Source of the DNA: Charina bottae
Taxonomy: Eukaryota; Chordata; Lepidosauria; Squamata; Charinaidae
Length of the DNA: 64,000 nt
Assembly: GCA_023362775.1 (NCBI GenBank)
Contig: JALMGJ010000003.1
Span: forward strand, 49,776,416 to 49,840,415
Reading direction: 5' to 3'
The notes beneath the pieces are model-generated. The model made no database searches and was not told the DNA's origin. It saw nothing but the letters and a program-made list of their open reading frames with translations. Positions 10,873 to 20,494 of the stretch are shown piece after piece; within the stretch, counting starts at the first letter, position 1, and the number at the start of each line of letters is the position of its first letter. The position numbers and the translations under genes were made by a program.

Positions 10873-10930
10873 TCTTATTTATACCCCGCCTATCCCCTCC
10901 CTAATGGAGGACTCTAGGCGGCTTACAACA
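10838..10930 (-). mobile_element. L2-type LINE 3' tail, reversed
   Basis: (ATT)n/(ATTT)n run, then the inverse of the L2-type terminal hairpin (CCCCGCCTATCCCCTCC ... GGACTCTAGGCGGCTTAC). Only the last ~90 bp of the element is present. Confidence 0.75.
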
Positions 10931-10969
10931 TCATTGCATATTAATTATACATCCATATATCATATATAT

Positions 10970-11190
10970 TACAGTGCCCGCGCGATTAGGGAGGGGGTGA
11001 GGGAACCGGCTCTTCTTTCCAGGCATCGGAACTACAAGCCCCAGAATGCCTCGCTTTCGGAGTCGGCTGCTGACATCCTGGAAGTTGTTAATTGGGATCC
11101 GTCGTCCTCTGCCGTCATCCTCAGCCGCCATCCACGGGCTTCTCCAGATCTTCGTCTTCGGTTCCGAGGGCGACTCCCCGACAGGATGCC
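10970..11190. promoter_or_regulatory. CpG-rich promoter-like patch with ZNF143-type motif
   Basis: About 220 bp that is markedly GC- and CpG-rich compared with its AT-rich surroundings. It contains ACTACAAGCCCCAGAATGCC at 11031-11050, close to the vertebrate ZNF143/THAP11 promoter motif (ACTACAANTCCCAGAATGC). It lies between a reversed L2 tail and a reversed tRNA SINE. It could be a promoter piece carried by an unrecognised element, or part of the SINE body. No gene start is visible next to it. Confidence 0.35.
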
Positions 11191-11362
11191 AGCATATTGC
11201 CCCACGTAAGTGGTACCCATTTATCTACTTGCTATTTAGCTTCGAATCGCTGGGTTGGCAGAAAGCTAGGGCTAGTGACGAGAGCTCACCTCGCCATGCG
11301 GATCCGAACTGCTGACCTTATGGTCGGCAGACTAACAGCTCAGCGGTTTAACCCTTAGCATC
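11191..11362 (-). mobile_element. tRNA-derived SINE, reversed
   Basis: On the minus strand the head reads GGTTAAACCGCTGAGCTGTT (A-box region) and CAGTTCGGATCCGC (B-box region). The body CTTTCTGCCAACCCAGCGATT...AAGTAGATAAATGGGTACCAC is shared with the SINEs at 20179, 31051, 49593 and 55953. The head differs from those, so it is a distinct subfamily with the same body. Confidence 0.75.
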
Positions 11363-12242
11363 TAGGTAATGTTCCAAGGAACTTAACAATTCAACTTTTC
11401 CCAAGGTTTTTTAAAAAAGAGAAACTGAGCTAAACAAGACTAATGAAATCCTGCAAAAGATGCAAGTCAGTGTTTTGTGACTGCAACCCTCAGATCAATC
11501 TCATTGCCTAAACAAGCTTAGTCAAGCTAGAACCCAGTGTTGCATTTACTGCTTGATCTGACATCTTCCTGTTTTTATTAATTTAAGAATTACTGAGGAG
11601 TATTGTCACTTTAAACAGCCTTGAGTGATTTCAGAAATTCCCATTGTTGTATATTCAGGCAATCCGGCTCTTGGAAAATAAGAGGTCATCCTGATAAACA
11701 GGTGGTGTTGCAGTATGGTCACTACTTTGCTGTGGATCAAGTACTCTGACCAAGGTATCCATTTGTCTTTTGAATATATTCCTATTAAAAGCCATATTAG
11801 TGCAATCCAGAAAGCTACATTTGGCATTTGGGAGTTGGCTGCAGATTTTCTTTATTCCCTCCAGCATTAAACCAAGCTCTCTGCCCAGCGCACAGACATC
11901 TCTGCTACGAGGAAAAGCTGTTGCTAGGCATACTGGCAACGTTTGGGTCCAGTCGATAAACTTTGCTTCAACTTTGACATTTCACTTCTCTGCTGTGACT
12001 CATGGATGGCTACAGCGCTCCCACGATTCAAGAACTGCAGGAAGCAAGCTTCCAGCAGAAAATAAAGCACAGCAAGATTTCCCCCCCCTTTAACATGTGA
12101 AGGGAGAGCAGGATCCAGAATCACCTGGCATGAAATGAGGATTAAAAGGGGATAGCACAAGAACAAATTATACTTCATGAGAATAGCTATACCCAATCAG
12201 CTTTTATATCTGTAGAGTCGGGATTTATTTTAACCCCAAATA
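11363..12242. other. Unassigned sequence
   Basis: No frame or repeat recognised. The frames at 11606-12196 overlap on both strands and show no family resemblance. Confidence 0.35.
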
Positions 12243-12397
12243 GTCTAGGATAGGGTTTCTCAACCAGGGCTGCATGGAACCCTAGGGTTCTGCAAGAGGT
12301 CCCTAGGAGTTCCCTGGGAGATCACGATTTATTTTAAAAATTATTTCAAATTTGGGCAACTTCAGATTAAAGAGGTAAGTTTCATTTTTTATTTTTA

Positions 12398-12402
12398 GTT
12401 TA
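12398..12402 (+). repeat. 5-bp TSD of solo LTR, left
   Basis: GTTTA, repeated at 12651-12655. Confidence 0.65.
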
Positions 12403-12650
12403 TGTCCTGACCTCGAGTGAGGGAACACGCTGAGACTTGGTGTAAAGGCTCTAGTGTTTTATTGTTCTACTCTGCTAGACAGAATCCAGCTAAACTGAAA
12501 TGAATTAGTGATGCTCAGAGAAAAGGCCCAAGAAACTAGGGCGGGGCCTTATTTAGCCTCTTGGGAGGAAAGCAAAGAGATTCAGTACTGCGCATGCGTT
12601 TATCCCCCTGGAGGGAGCCCCCTCCTTCTTCACCAGTTATCTCCCTGACA
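12403..12650 (-). mobile_element. Solo LTR, 248 bp
   Basis: Begins TG and ends CA (TGTCCTGACC...CTCCCTGACA) and is flanked by a 5-bp duplication GTTTA. On the minus strand a TATA-like GGCTAAATAAGG is followed about 90 bp later by an AATAAA signal (GAACAATAAAACAC), the order expected of an LTR promoter and poly(A) site. So the element is in minus orientation. No internal gag/pol remains nearby, consistent with LTR-LTR recombination. The superfamily (Ty3/Gypsy-like or endogenous retrovirus) cannot be fixed from the LTR alone. Confidence 0.72.
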
Positions 12651-12659
12651 GTTTAGGAA

Positions 12660-13312
12660 CACTGTTAATTTTTATTTTTATTTATTTATTTTTCAACTTC
12701 TATCACCGCACCATCTCCCCCAAAGGGGACTCTGGGCGGTTTACAAACACAACAATTAAAATTTATAAATATAACTAAATATAAAAACATACAATTCTAT
12801 AAACATTACAATTACTAATAAGTTAAATATAAAATCCAATAGGCAATAAGATGGTATTTTAAAAGGGCTCTATGGCACCAGCCATCCCCAAGAGGAACTA
12901 TTCCCATTCCCATCCCAAGCGAGGCGGCAAAACCAGGTCTTTAAATTCTTCCGGAAGGACAGGAGCGACGGGGCCTGCCTCATCTCTGGGGTCAGAATGT
13001 TCCAAAGGGCAGGTGCCACTGCCGAGAAGGCCCGCCTTCTGGACCCCGCCAAGTGAAACTCCCTTAACGACGGGGTCCGAAGCATGCCCTCTCTGCATAA
13101 TCAAGTGGGACGGTTTGAAGTTATGGGGATGAGACGGTCCCTCAGGTAGCCTGGTCCCATACCATGTAGGGCTTTAAAGGTCATAACCAACACCTTGAAT
13201 TGCACCCGGAAGCATACTGGCACCCAGTGCAGCTGGTGCAGCATAGGTGTCACATGAGCCGATCTAGGGGCACCAATAACTGCGCGCGCAGTTATGCATA
13301 CAGGCCTACACA
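12660..13312 (-). mobile_element. L2 LINE 3' end with ORF2 C terminus
   Basis: Reversed. The tail (ATTT)n and the CCGCCCAGAGTCCCC hairpin lie at 12668-12745. On the minus strand the C-terminal ORF2 text is HVTPMLHQLHWVPV, FKVLVMTFKALHGMGPGYL, then in another frame SRRRAFSAVAPALWN and LLSFRKNLKTWF. These phrases are typical of L2 C-terminal RT thumb regions. Frame changes and truncation mark it as dead. It is inserted in the hAT element at 12251-13434. Confidence 0.85.
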
Positions 13313-13442
13313 TGAAACAAATATAATAATTTTGTAACCTCTGGCCTATATTTGAGCCTGAATGTGCAGGGGTTCCCTGAGGCCTGAAAAATATTTCAAG
13401 GGTTCCTCCAGGGTCAAAAGGGTGAGAAAGGCTGGTCTAGGC

Positions 13443-15265
13443 TGAATTAACCTCCCACCCTTCTCTACTGCTAGCATAGAGGTATGTGCTATACTAGTAC
13501 TCTCCCCAAACAAGGCTTCTTTAGGAACACCCTCTCTCAGATCATTCCCAGGTGCTTCCTTGTAAGCATCCAGGAGAAGTGAAAAAAGGCAGGTGGTGGT
13601 ATATTTGTCTCCTCAAATTCTGGCCATGATGGCTCCAACCCCGATTGGGCCATCACCATTTTCTTCCTTATACTCTGGGGAGAGTCAAGAATGGAAGGAA
13701 GGAACATCCTTACCACTGTAATGGAAATAATAATTTCCAAATATTTGTTTGTTGCCCAGCTGCTGTCCCAATTAACCAGACAACAATAGGGAAACACCCA
13801 GTGTTTATTTTGCAATTGCAACCATAAACATTTGATCAAATGTGGTACCTCACCGGCAAACAAGCTGAGTGAAGGACCCTTAATATAAAGGGCATAAACT
13901 CTTATGCCAAAGAATATGCAAACACAGTGGTGTCGTAGTTTCCATGATGAAATCAGACTATCACAAGAAATAACAGTTTTCACTACTGATCTTTACCTTT
14001 CAAGGCTCCCCTTAACTGTTGGGCCTTTATTTTTACGTTTTCCAGAACTTACATAATATTCTCCTATTTAGAGTTAGCCTAACTAATGCCGTCTTTAAAT
14101 TCTCTAACTCCACCGTGGCAATGACTTTGTTTCTTGCAGAGATGGCGGCTCCCTGCTTTGACTGGAGCATCTCTGATTGCCTACCACTGGCTTAAAGCGA
14201 TGAATATTTACCCCGAAATGCTAGAAGACTGAGTTACTGTAGCTATGCCACGCAAGCACATTTTCCGTAAGTTTTCTAAAGAGCTAATACATACCCAAAA
14301 GGAAGCAAAAGGGAGAGCTTTTCCTCTCTACGCTAAATATCTTGTTTCATATGTGTCTGTGTTGTGTTCAACCATGACTTTTTAAATAAACCATAATTGG
14401 CTGTATGTGCCTTTTATCTCAAATGTAAGTTTAACCCCGCCTGCCATGCCATGATTTTCATTTTTAAAAGTTGCTGTCATCCACATGGCACTTAAAATTC
14501 AGGCAAAACAAACTCTCTTTGAAGTCAGTAGAAGCTTGCTTTTTCCCTGAACTCCAGTGGCACATGGTGAAAAGGATGGTCTTTCTTGAAATCATAAGGA
14601 GGGAAGGATTAAATTTTTCCTCCCTGTTTGCTGTGGTCCTCACCTACAATGATTTGTAAGCATGACTTTAATACATTTTAAAAAAAAGATATTAAGTTGC
14701 ATCCTATGTATTTAATACTGTGGTGAGCTAGATAAATAGAACAATGCAGTTTAGCTCCTGGCCTATGACAGCTGTTTGGAAGGAAGCCCAGAACAGCTGA
14801 GGAACAGGAAGATAAGGAGGAGGCTTTACAGGAGACAAAGATTGTGAAGGAAGAGAAGCCCTATCGAAGGAAAAACTCTTGGCAGAAATCAGACAACACA
14901 TTAAAGCTAATATATGATTGGCTCAGTGTGTTGTGTGAATCCAAGCAATCAGGCTGCCTCAGGCTATTGTGGTAAAGTAAACCATGGGAGACTATGCTGT
15001 AGAAACCCAGCCTCTGAAAAGGGTTAATTTTGCTTTGAGGAGGGATACATACTCTTCAATCCTTCCCTATGATAAGTTAAGGTTTCTTAGTTGAAGAACA
15101 GAGACGGGGAATGATTTCAAACCATCTGAGTATTCTCTGAAATGGGGAGGGGGTTGGTTGTTTTGAAAGGCCAGCAAATTTATGTGTAGGTTGGAATTAT
15201 AAACATTATAGAGATCAAATGTAGAACACTAGCTAGTTGCATCACATTAAGCCCAAACCACAATA
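13443..15265. other. Unassigned sequence with one possible exon
   Basis: Mostly non-repetitive. A splice-like segment at about 14143-14268 is listed separately. The frame at 13537-13983 (-) shows no family resemblance. Confidence 0.35.
14143..14268 (+). other. Possible non-coding or first exon (weak)
   Basis: TTTGTTTCTTGCAG at 14127-14140 resembles a splice acceptor, and CCGTAAGTTTTC near 14265 a donor. Between them an ATGGCGGCTCCC start hits a stop after 16 codons, and a second ATG (ATGCCACGCAAGCAC) stays open to the donor. Either could be a 5' exon of a host transcript, but splice-like sites are frequent by chance. Confidence 0.15.
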
Positions 15266-15266
15266 G

Positions 15267-15331
15267 CTGGGTTCACACTAAACTAAAAACAAATAAACTA
15301 AATTACAGCTTAGTGCAATATGTGAACCTAG
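15267..15331. repeat. Short inverted-end repeat (TGGGTTCACAC...TGTGAACCTA)
   Basis: A ~65-bp unit whose ends are inverted copies of TAGGTTCACA/TGGGTTCACA. It belongs to a dispersed family whose degenerate members appear around 45330-45470, 48604-48760, 55330-55440 and 61990-62110. MITE-like. Confidence 0.35.
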
Positions 15332-15565
15332 GCAGTGACTAGAGAGAAAACTCATTTGAGAGTTTTCCATGGCCTAGTTTTGGCTTAAACCAGTCACACT
15401 CAAAGATCCTTACCATATTGTCACTTTATAATGTTCGTACATAAATGTTAATTTACAAAATACCAGTATGTCTCCAGTAATTATCATCTAAAGGAAACCA
15501 AACTTGCCATCACCTGAAACATTTCACTACTCAGAGGAATAGGTTTGTCTAAGCAGAGTCTATTA

Positions 15566-15798
15566 CAGGTAGTCCTTGCTTAACAACTGCCCTGTTTAGC
15601 CACGGTTTGAAGTTACGATGGTGCTGAAAAAGTAATTTTGCGACTGCTCCTCACACTTAGGACTGTTGCAGTGTCCCTGAAGTCGCGTGATAGAGATTCA
15701 GGTGCTTCACAACCAGCAGGTGTTTATGATGGTTGCAGCATCCCGCAGTCACGTGATTGCCATTTGCATGCTTATGGTCGTTAAGCAAGGACTACCTG
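15566..15798. mobile_element. MITE with CAGGTAGTCC ends (Tc1/mariner-pogo type)
   Basis: Left end CAGGTAGTCCTTGCTTAACA; right end GTCGTTAAGCAAGGACTACC followed by TG, its inverse over about 21 bp. Both ends are flanked by TA. 233 bp, non-coding. A larger, diverged relative is at 59685-60439. Confidence 0.85.
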
Positions 15799-15810
15799 TA
15801 TTCTTATATA

Positions 15811-16074
15811 CAGTAAGTCCTCATTTAACAGACAAATGGGTGGAAGAGGTATCTCTGAAATCTGAGTGGGATTTTATACATGTTATATTGGGATCGTTTA
15901 AATACTTTTTACATCTGTGTAAAATGGGAATGGGAATTTACACATTCATATTTTATACTTTTTACACAGGCATAAAATGGCAGGCAGGATTTTAGGCAGT
16001 GCCATATCATATAGTATATGGATGGATTTTGTCCTTTGTGTTCAAAGTCTTCCCATTAAATTGAGGGTTTACTG
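15811..16074. mobile_element. MITE with CAGTAARYCCTC ends (pogo/Tigger-like)
   Basis: Left CAGTAAGTCCTCATTTAA, right inverse TTAAATTGAGGGTTTACTG, with TA on both sides. 264 bp, non-coding. It sits 12 bp from the preceding MITE. Confidence 0.8.
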
Positions 16075-16492
16075 TACATAATGGATTGTATTTGATGAGT
16101 ATTTAAATAATTGGGTTAGAATAGAACAGCCAATTAAACCAGGCCAAATTCAATTTAGATCAACATTCTGTTTTCATAATGGTCAATCTTATACCTCTAA
16201 GAGCCCTGAAGGCAAACAAAAGCATAACAACATATTTCTGCTCTATTTTCTCAGCCAGAGGTGTCATGTTTCCCATACTGAAAAAAACAAAACAGTTATC
16301 TAGCTTGAGTAGTAATCAAGGGTAGCCTAACTGCCAGCCATTTTGATGACTTTGATAATAAATTCCATGGTATGACACATATATGCTATGTGAAAAAGTG
16401 TTTTCTTTTATTTGTCTAGAAGTTCCCACCTTCAGCTTCAGGGGATGGACTTGGGTTTCAGTTTTTCTCCATATCTACTTTCTCAGCATCAT

Positions 16493-16830
16493 TTGGTCTA
16501 GTGGTTAAGGCAACGGGCTAGAAACCAGGAGTCTGTGAGTTCTAGTCCCGCCTTAGGCATGAAAGCCGGCTGGGTGACCTTGGGCCAGTCACTCTCTCTC
16601 AGCCCTTGGAAGGAGCCAATAGGAAACCAGGAGACTGAGAGTTCTAGTCCCGCCTTAGGCATGAAAGCCGGCTGGGTGACCTTGGGCCAGTCCCTCTCTC
16701 TCAGCCCAACTCACCTCACAGGGTGGTGGTTGTGGGGAAAGGAGGAGGAGGAAGGAGTATTAGGTATGTTTGCCGCCTTGAGTTATTTATAAAAATAATA
16801 AAGGTGGGATAAAAAATAAATAAATAAAAT
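16493..16830 (+). mobile_element. Sauria-type SINE with internal 85-bp duplication
   Basis: The head GGTCTAGTGGTTAAGGC is a good A box and GAGTTCTAGTCCCGCC the B-box region. Then come the TGGGTGACCTTGGGCCAGTC block, CCCAACTCACCTCACAGGG, and the BovB-like tail AAAGGTGGGATAAAAAATAA. The segment 16521-16605 is repeated at 16623-16707 with three mismatches, separated by 17 bp, so the SINE contains two B-box regions. Confidence 0.88.
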
Positions 16831-19800
16831 CATGTAGAACTTTATAAATGCTTACTGTGGTTTTCTTTTTTCTTTTTACTTATAGAGACAGTACTTCTAA
16901 ACTATGAAATATATAGTTTTACTTTTCCAGCTCTATAATATCCTTTTTGAGATTCATTGCTAAGAACCTCACACTATAGTCTAGGTGTGATGCTACAATG
17001 GATTTTGTCAAAGGTATTATGGTACTAGCAGTTTTTTAAAATTCTATATAGTAATTCCCAACATAAACTTTAAAGAAATTATTAAAATGTAGGTGGGAGA
17101 ACTAGGAGGCATATTGAGATGTTAGCATTTGTCTATGCAGTCTTCAAGAGTCAAATCTGATTCAGTGGTACTACCCATCACTCTATACTTGCTTACACTG
17201 AATCAGATTTGCCATTTTAAGTCTATTTCCTCAGTTTTGAAAGATTCTCTTGCAGCAGCCCGACTATTAAAAGGAGCAATGTAAAGGGCACATAAATACC
17301 ATGCTGTCTGGAAATTATGTATCTGCAAGCCCCAGGATAGGGGAAATGGGTTGACCAATTGTTAGGACTGAGCATGGAGAAATCTACAAATCATGTAGAT
17401 AGCCTCATCCTGGCTGTCCATTAAGACTGGAACTCAATATTTTCTGGACTGTCCAATCAATCTAGATAGGAATAACAAGTTTCTAGCAAATCTCAAAATA
17501 AATTCTAGAAATACTTAAATAGTGAAACTGGAAGGTATATCAGTCTTCTTTCTGTATTTGACTGAATATCTGGCAGTTTTAGAATTGGCTACATAATTAA
17601 AAATTGAAAAACAGTTGCAAAACTGTTCCAAGGATGTCTCTTGATGAATCATCAACACCTACTTGTAGATGCTTTTTGTAACAATGGCTTTCCCTGAATA
17701 TTAGTTGGCTATAGGAACCTTGAATCATCCTCTTTCAGGCCTCGAGGGAGAGAGAAATAGGGCTGAGTTCTCTAAAAATAACCTACTTGAGTTCATTCTG
17801 TTTACTCTTGCAAGAGCTGGTATTATCAGAAACACCACAAACATCTGGTTTATGAAATTTAGAAGACTTGGAGATCCATATACAGTGCCTTAAAAAGTGT
17901 CTTTGGAAAAGCTCTCTGGACTTTATTTGTGGTAGTTCTGTTGAGAACTGATAGCAATTAGAATAACAATCTAATTTCCATTGCTGGGTACTATCTGTAT
18001 TAGGACCAAACAAATAACACAAAGGGTTTGTACACACTTCTGAACATTCCTCCAGACAAAGGTTAAAAAAAAATCAGTGGAAAAGGAAGGAAATCCGCCT
18101 TTTGCATTCCATCTCAGAACACTGCCCAACTAAACCTATAGGAAGGATCCTACAAATAATGTTTTATTATTTAAATTGATTTCTATGTTTTTATTTAGAA
18201 TTATTTATATTGCTTGTAAATTACTTTGGGAGGACTTTTATCCTGAAAGATGGTGTATAAATAATGGTTATAGAAATAACTAAATTACTTTGATCCTAGT
18301 AAAGATATCACTCAGCTATGTATTATGGATTCCCTCCCCCCACATACAGATATAAGAACTTAGAATAATCACATTGACTTGATAGCCAGATACCTCTTGG
18401 CCAGATATTTCTCAAAGATTTTTTCCACCAGGAAAAACAAAACAAAATACATATGCAAGATGTCTTAGAAAGTATATTTTGCAAAGAATGTTTATCTAGC
18501 AGTGATTAAAAGAGTTCCTTACTTAAAAGGGAGAGGAAAAAATCACCGTAGAGAAGCTTATTCTTGAAGGCTGCAGCTTATAACCTGAATATCTAGGAAG
18601 CACTGTTTGTTTCTCTGTTGGGTGGCAACACTTGGATTTGGCTTTGAACTTTAAACAGGTATTATTAAGGTGTCCTATAAATAGAAGACATATAGTGGAG
18701 AAATTTCTGGAGGGAAAAAAAAAGGACAGGAGCCAAGAGGAAAGAAGGCTTTCTGCCATAAATCAATGCTATAATCAGCCATTATGCAAAGAGGAGAAAG
18801 AAAAATGACATTTTGTCCCTCCATTTATTATAAAATGAATATATAACTCTACAACCCAAGTCACCATGACTTCTAAAAAGAACAAATAGAATCCCACACT
18901 ATGCTTAAAACAGCCACTGCTTCCAAATCTGTAGGTGGAATAAAATTAACATTTGAAAACAGAAGGAATGTAGAAACACTATTCAGTTGGTTAGTACTGT
19001 ACAAATTATACAGCTCTCATTTTCTATGGAGGACAATGTGGAAAAAACAGTTACCACAACAGCAGTATCCCAATTGAAGCTAAGGACGAAAGGAGTTAAG
19101 AGTGGGCTCTCATTTATGAATTTTACACTGGTATATTTTTCTGTTTGTTTTTAAATAAATACGGACTTTCCTGCTGTGTGGGGCTTCAGCCCTTTGTCTC
19201 TGTCCCAAGTTCTGATCAGGAGCTGCAGCTTTTGTGAAGCACAAGGCTCTGAATGTTGGCCCTGTTCCCAATGTCTCCCCACCTCCTCTGTTCCTGCTCT
19301 TGGAAGATTTAGTGGCAAGGTCTGAGGGGGTGGGCCTTCAATTTAATTTCAAGTAAACACGAGCAGATCTCCCTCTCAGGATAATGGAGAGGAATTTATA
19401 CAGGGACATTGTAAGTCGGCCTGTCAACTCCGCACTATGTTTGTTACACAGATTTGGAAATCCTGTTGGAATTTATTGTTCCTGCTCACACTGAGATATG
19501 CTCATATTGGGGATCAGAAGCTGCGGAATGAACACCTGCAGAGCTTTAGGTTTCAAGCCATGCCTGACTTCAACAATCTGAACTTTCTGCATTTCAAGAA
19601 ACAACGGTACAACACTGGATTTCTCCACCCCTCCAAAGAATGTCATATTCAGCATTCACTAAACAGAAACATCCTGGAACAGGGGGTCCCACTGAACTGA
19701 CGACATAAGGGGAGGACTTGCTGTATTATCTTATGAGACGTTTTCAGACTGGCTTATTCGTTTCTTTAACTACTTTCTCAGAACTTAATTCTCAGTATGA

Positions 19801-20170
19801 ATATGATAAGCTACTCCTGAATAATGAAAAGGGTTGCCTGTATGATTTGTTAAATGATGGATTCAGCTGTTGCTTTGATTCTGAGGCTGTTTGGTCATCT
19901 CATCTATACGGCATAAATTATTAATAACAACATCCCAGTCTCACTGTACATTGGGTGTACATATATTCAAATTAGGAATTTATATCAACATTCATCCAAG
20001 GGAAATAACTGTCGCACATCATCATCATTATCACAACAACAGTTTAATAACAATAGTACGTTAGGACCTTTCTCTATGATCAGTAAAGGCACATTTATTG
20101 CTTGAGGCTTACTTTTTGATTTATTAATTTTTAATTAATTTTTAATTAATTTGAGGTTTATTGTTTATTG
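16831..20170. other. Unassigned sequence, one strong hairpin
   Basis: About 3.3 kb without a credible gene or recognised element. A perfect 16-bp inverted repeat at 17152-17211 is listed separately. Confidence 0.35.
17152..17211. repeat. Perfect 16-bp hairpin
   Basis: CAAATCTGATTCAGTG at 17152-17167 and its exact reverse complement at 17196-17211, with a 28-nt loop. Pairing does not continue outside, so it is short for a microRNA precursor. It may be a MITE remnant. Confidence 0.7.
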
Positions 20171-20178
20171 CTTATTGT

Positions 20179-20494
20179 TGGGGGTGCGATGGCTCAGTGG
20201 TTAAGACGCCAGGCTTGTCGATCGGAAGGTTGGCGGTTCAAGACCCGAGCGCTGCATGACGGAGTGAGCTCCCGCACTTGCCCCAGCTCTTGCCAACCTA
20301 GCAATTTGAAAGCATGCAAATGCAAGTAGATTAATAGGTACCGCTTCGGTGGGATGGTAACAGTGTTCCGCATGCATCATGCCGGCCACATGACTGCAGA
20401 AGCGTCTTCGGACAGCGCTGGCTCTTCGGCTAAGAAACGGAGATGAGCACAGCCCCCTAGAGTTGGACACGACTGTGCAGGGGAACCTTTACCT
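20179..20494 (+). mobile_element. tRNA-derived SINE, full length
   Basis: Head GGTGCGATGGCTCAGTGGTT (A box) and GGTTGGCGGTTCAAGACCCG (B box). The body includes GCAAATGCAAGTAGATTAAT, GGTACCGCTTCGGTGGG and CATGCCGGCCACATGAC. The RTE-like tail is GAGTTGGACACGACTGTGC...AACCTTTACCTTT. TTATTGTT occurs on both sides and may be the TSD. The frame at 20201-20470 (-) is antisense SINE. Confidence 0.88.

Larger units (their letters stand above)
12251..13434. mobile_element. hAT-type element split by two insertions
   Basis: The left end is TAGGGTTTCTCAACCAGGGC and the right end GGGTGAGAAAGGCTG, an imperfect inverted pair (consensus CAGGGTTTCTCAACC-like). The flanks GTCTAGGA (12243-12250) and GTCTAGGC (13435-13442) match at 7 of 8 bases, the hAT duplication size. 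The repeated phrase about a GGGTTCC...CCCTGAGGCCTGAAAAA inside both halves shows they belong together. A solo LTR and an L2 3' end sit inside it, so it is older than both. Confidence 0.75.

Noticed and set aside
20201..20290. Functional tRNA gene in the SINE head
   Set aside because: The head has A- and B-box-like parts but no intact cloverleaf, and the body and tail show it is a SINE. The same holds at 49593.
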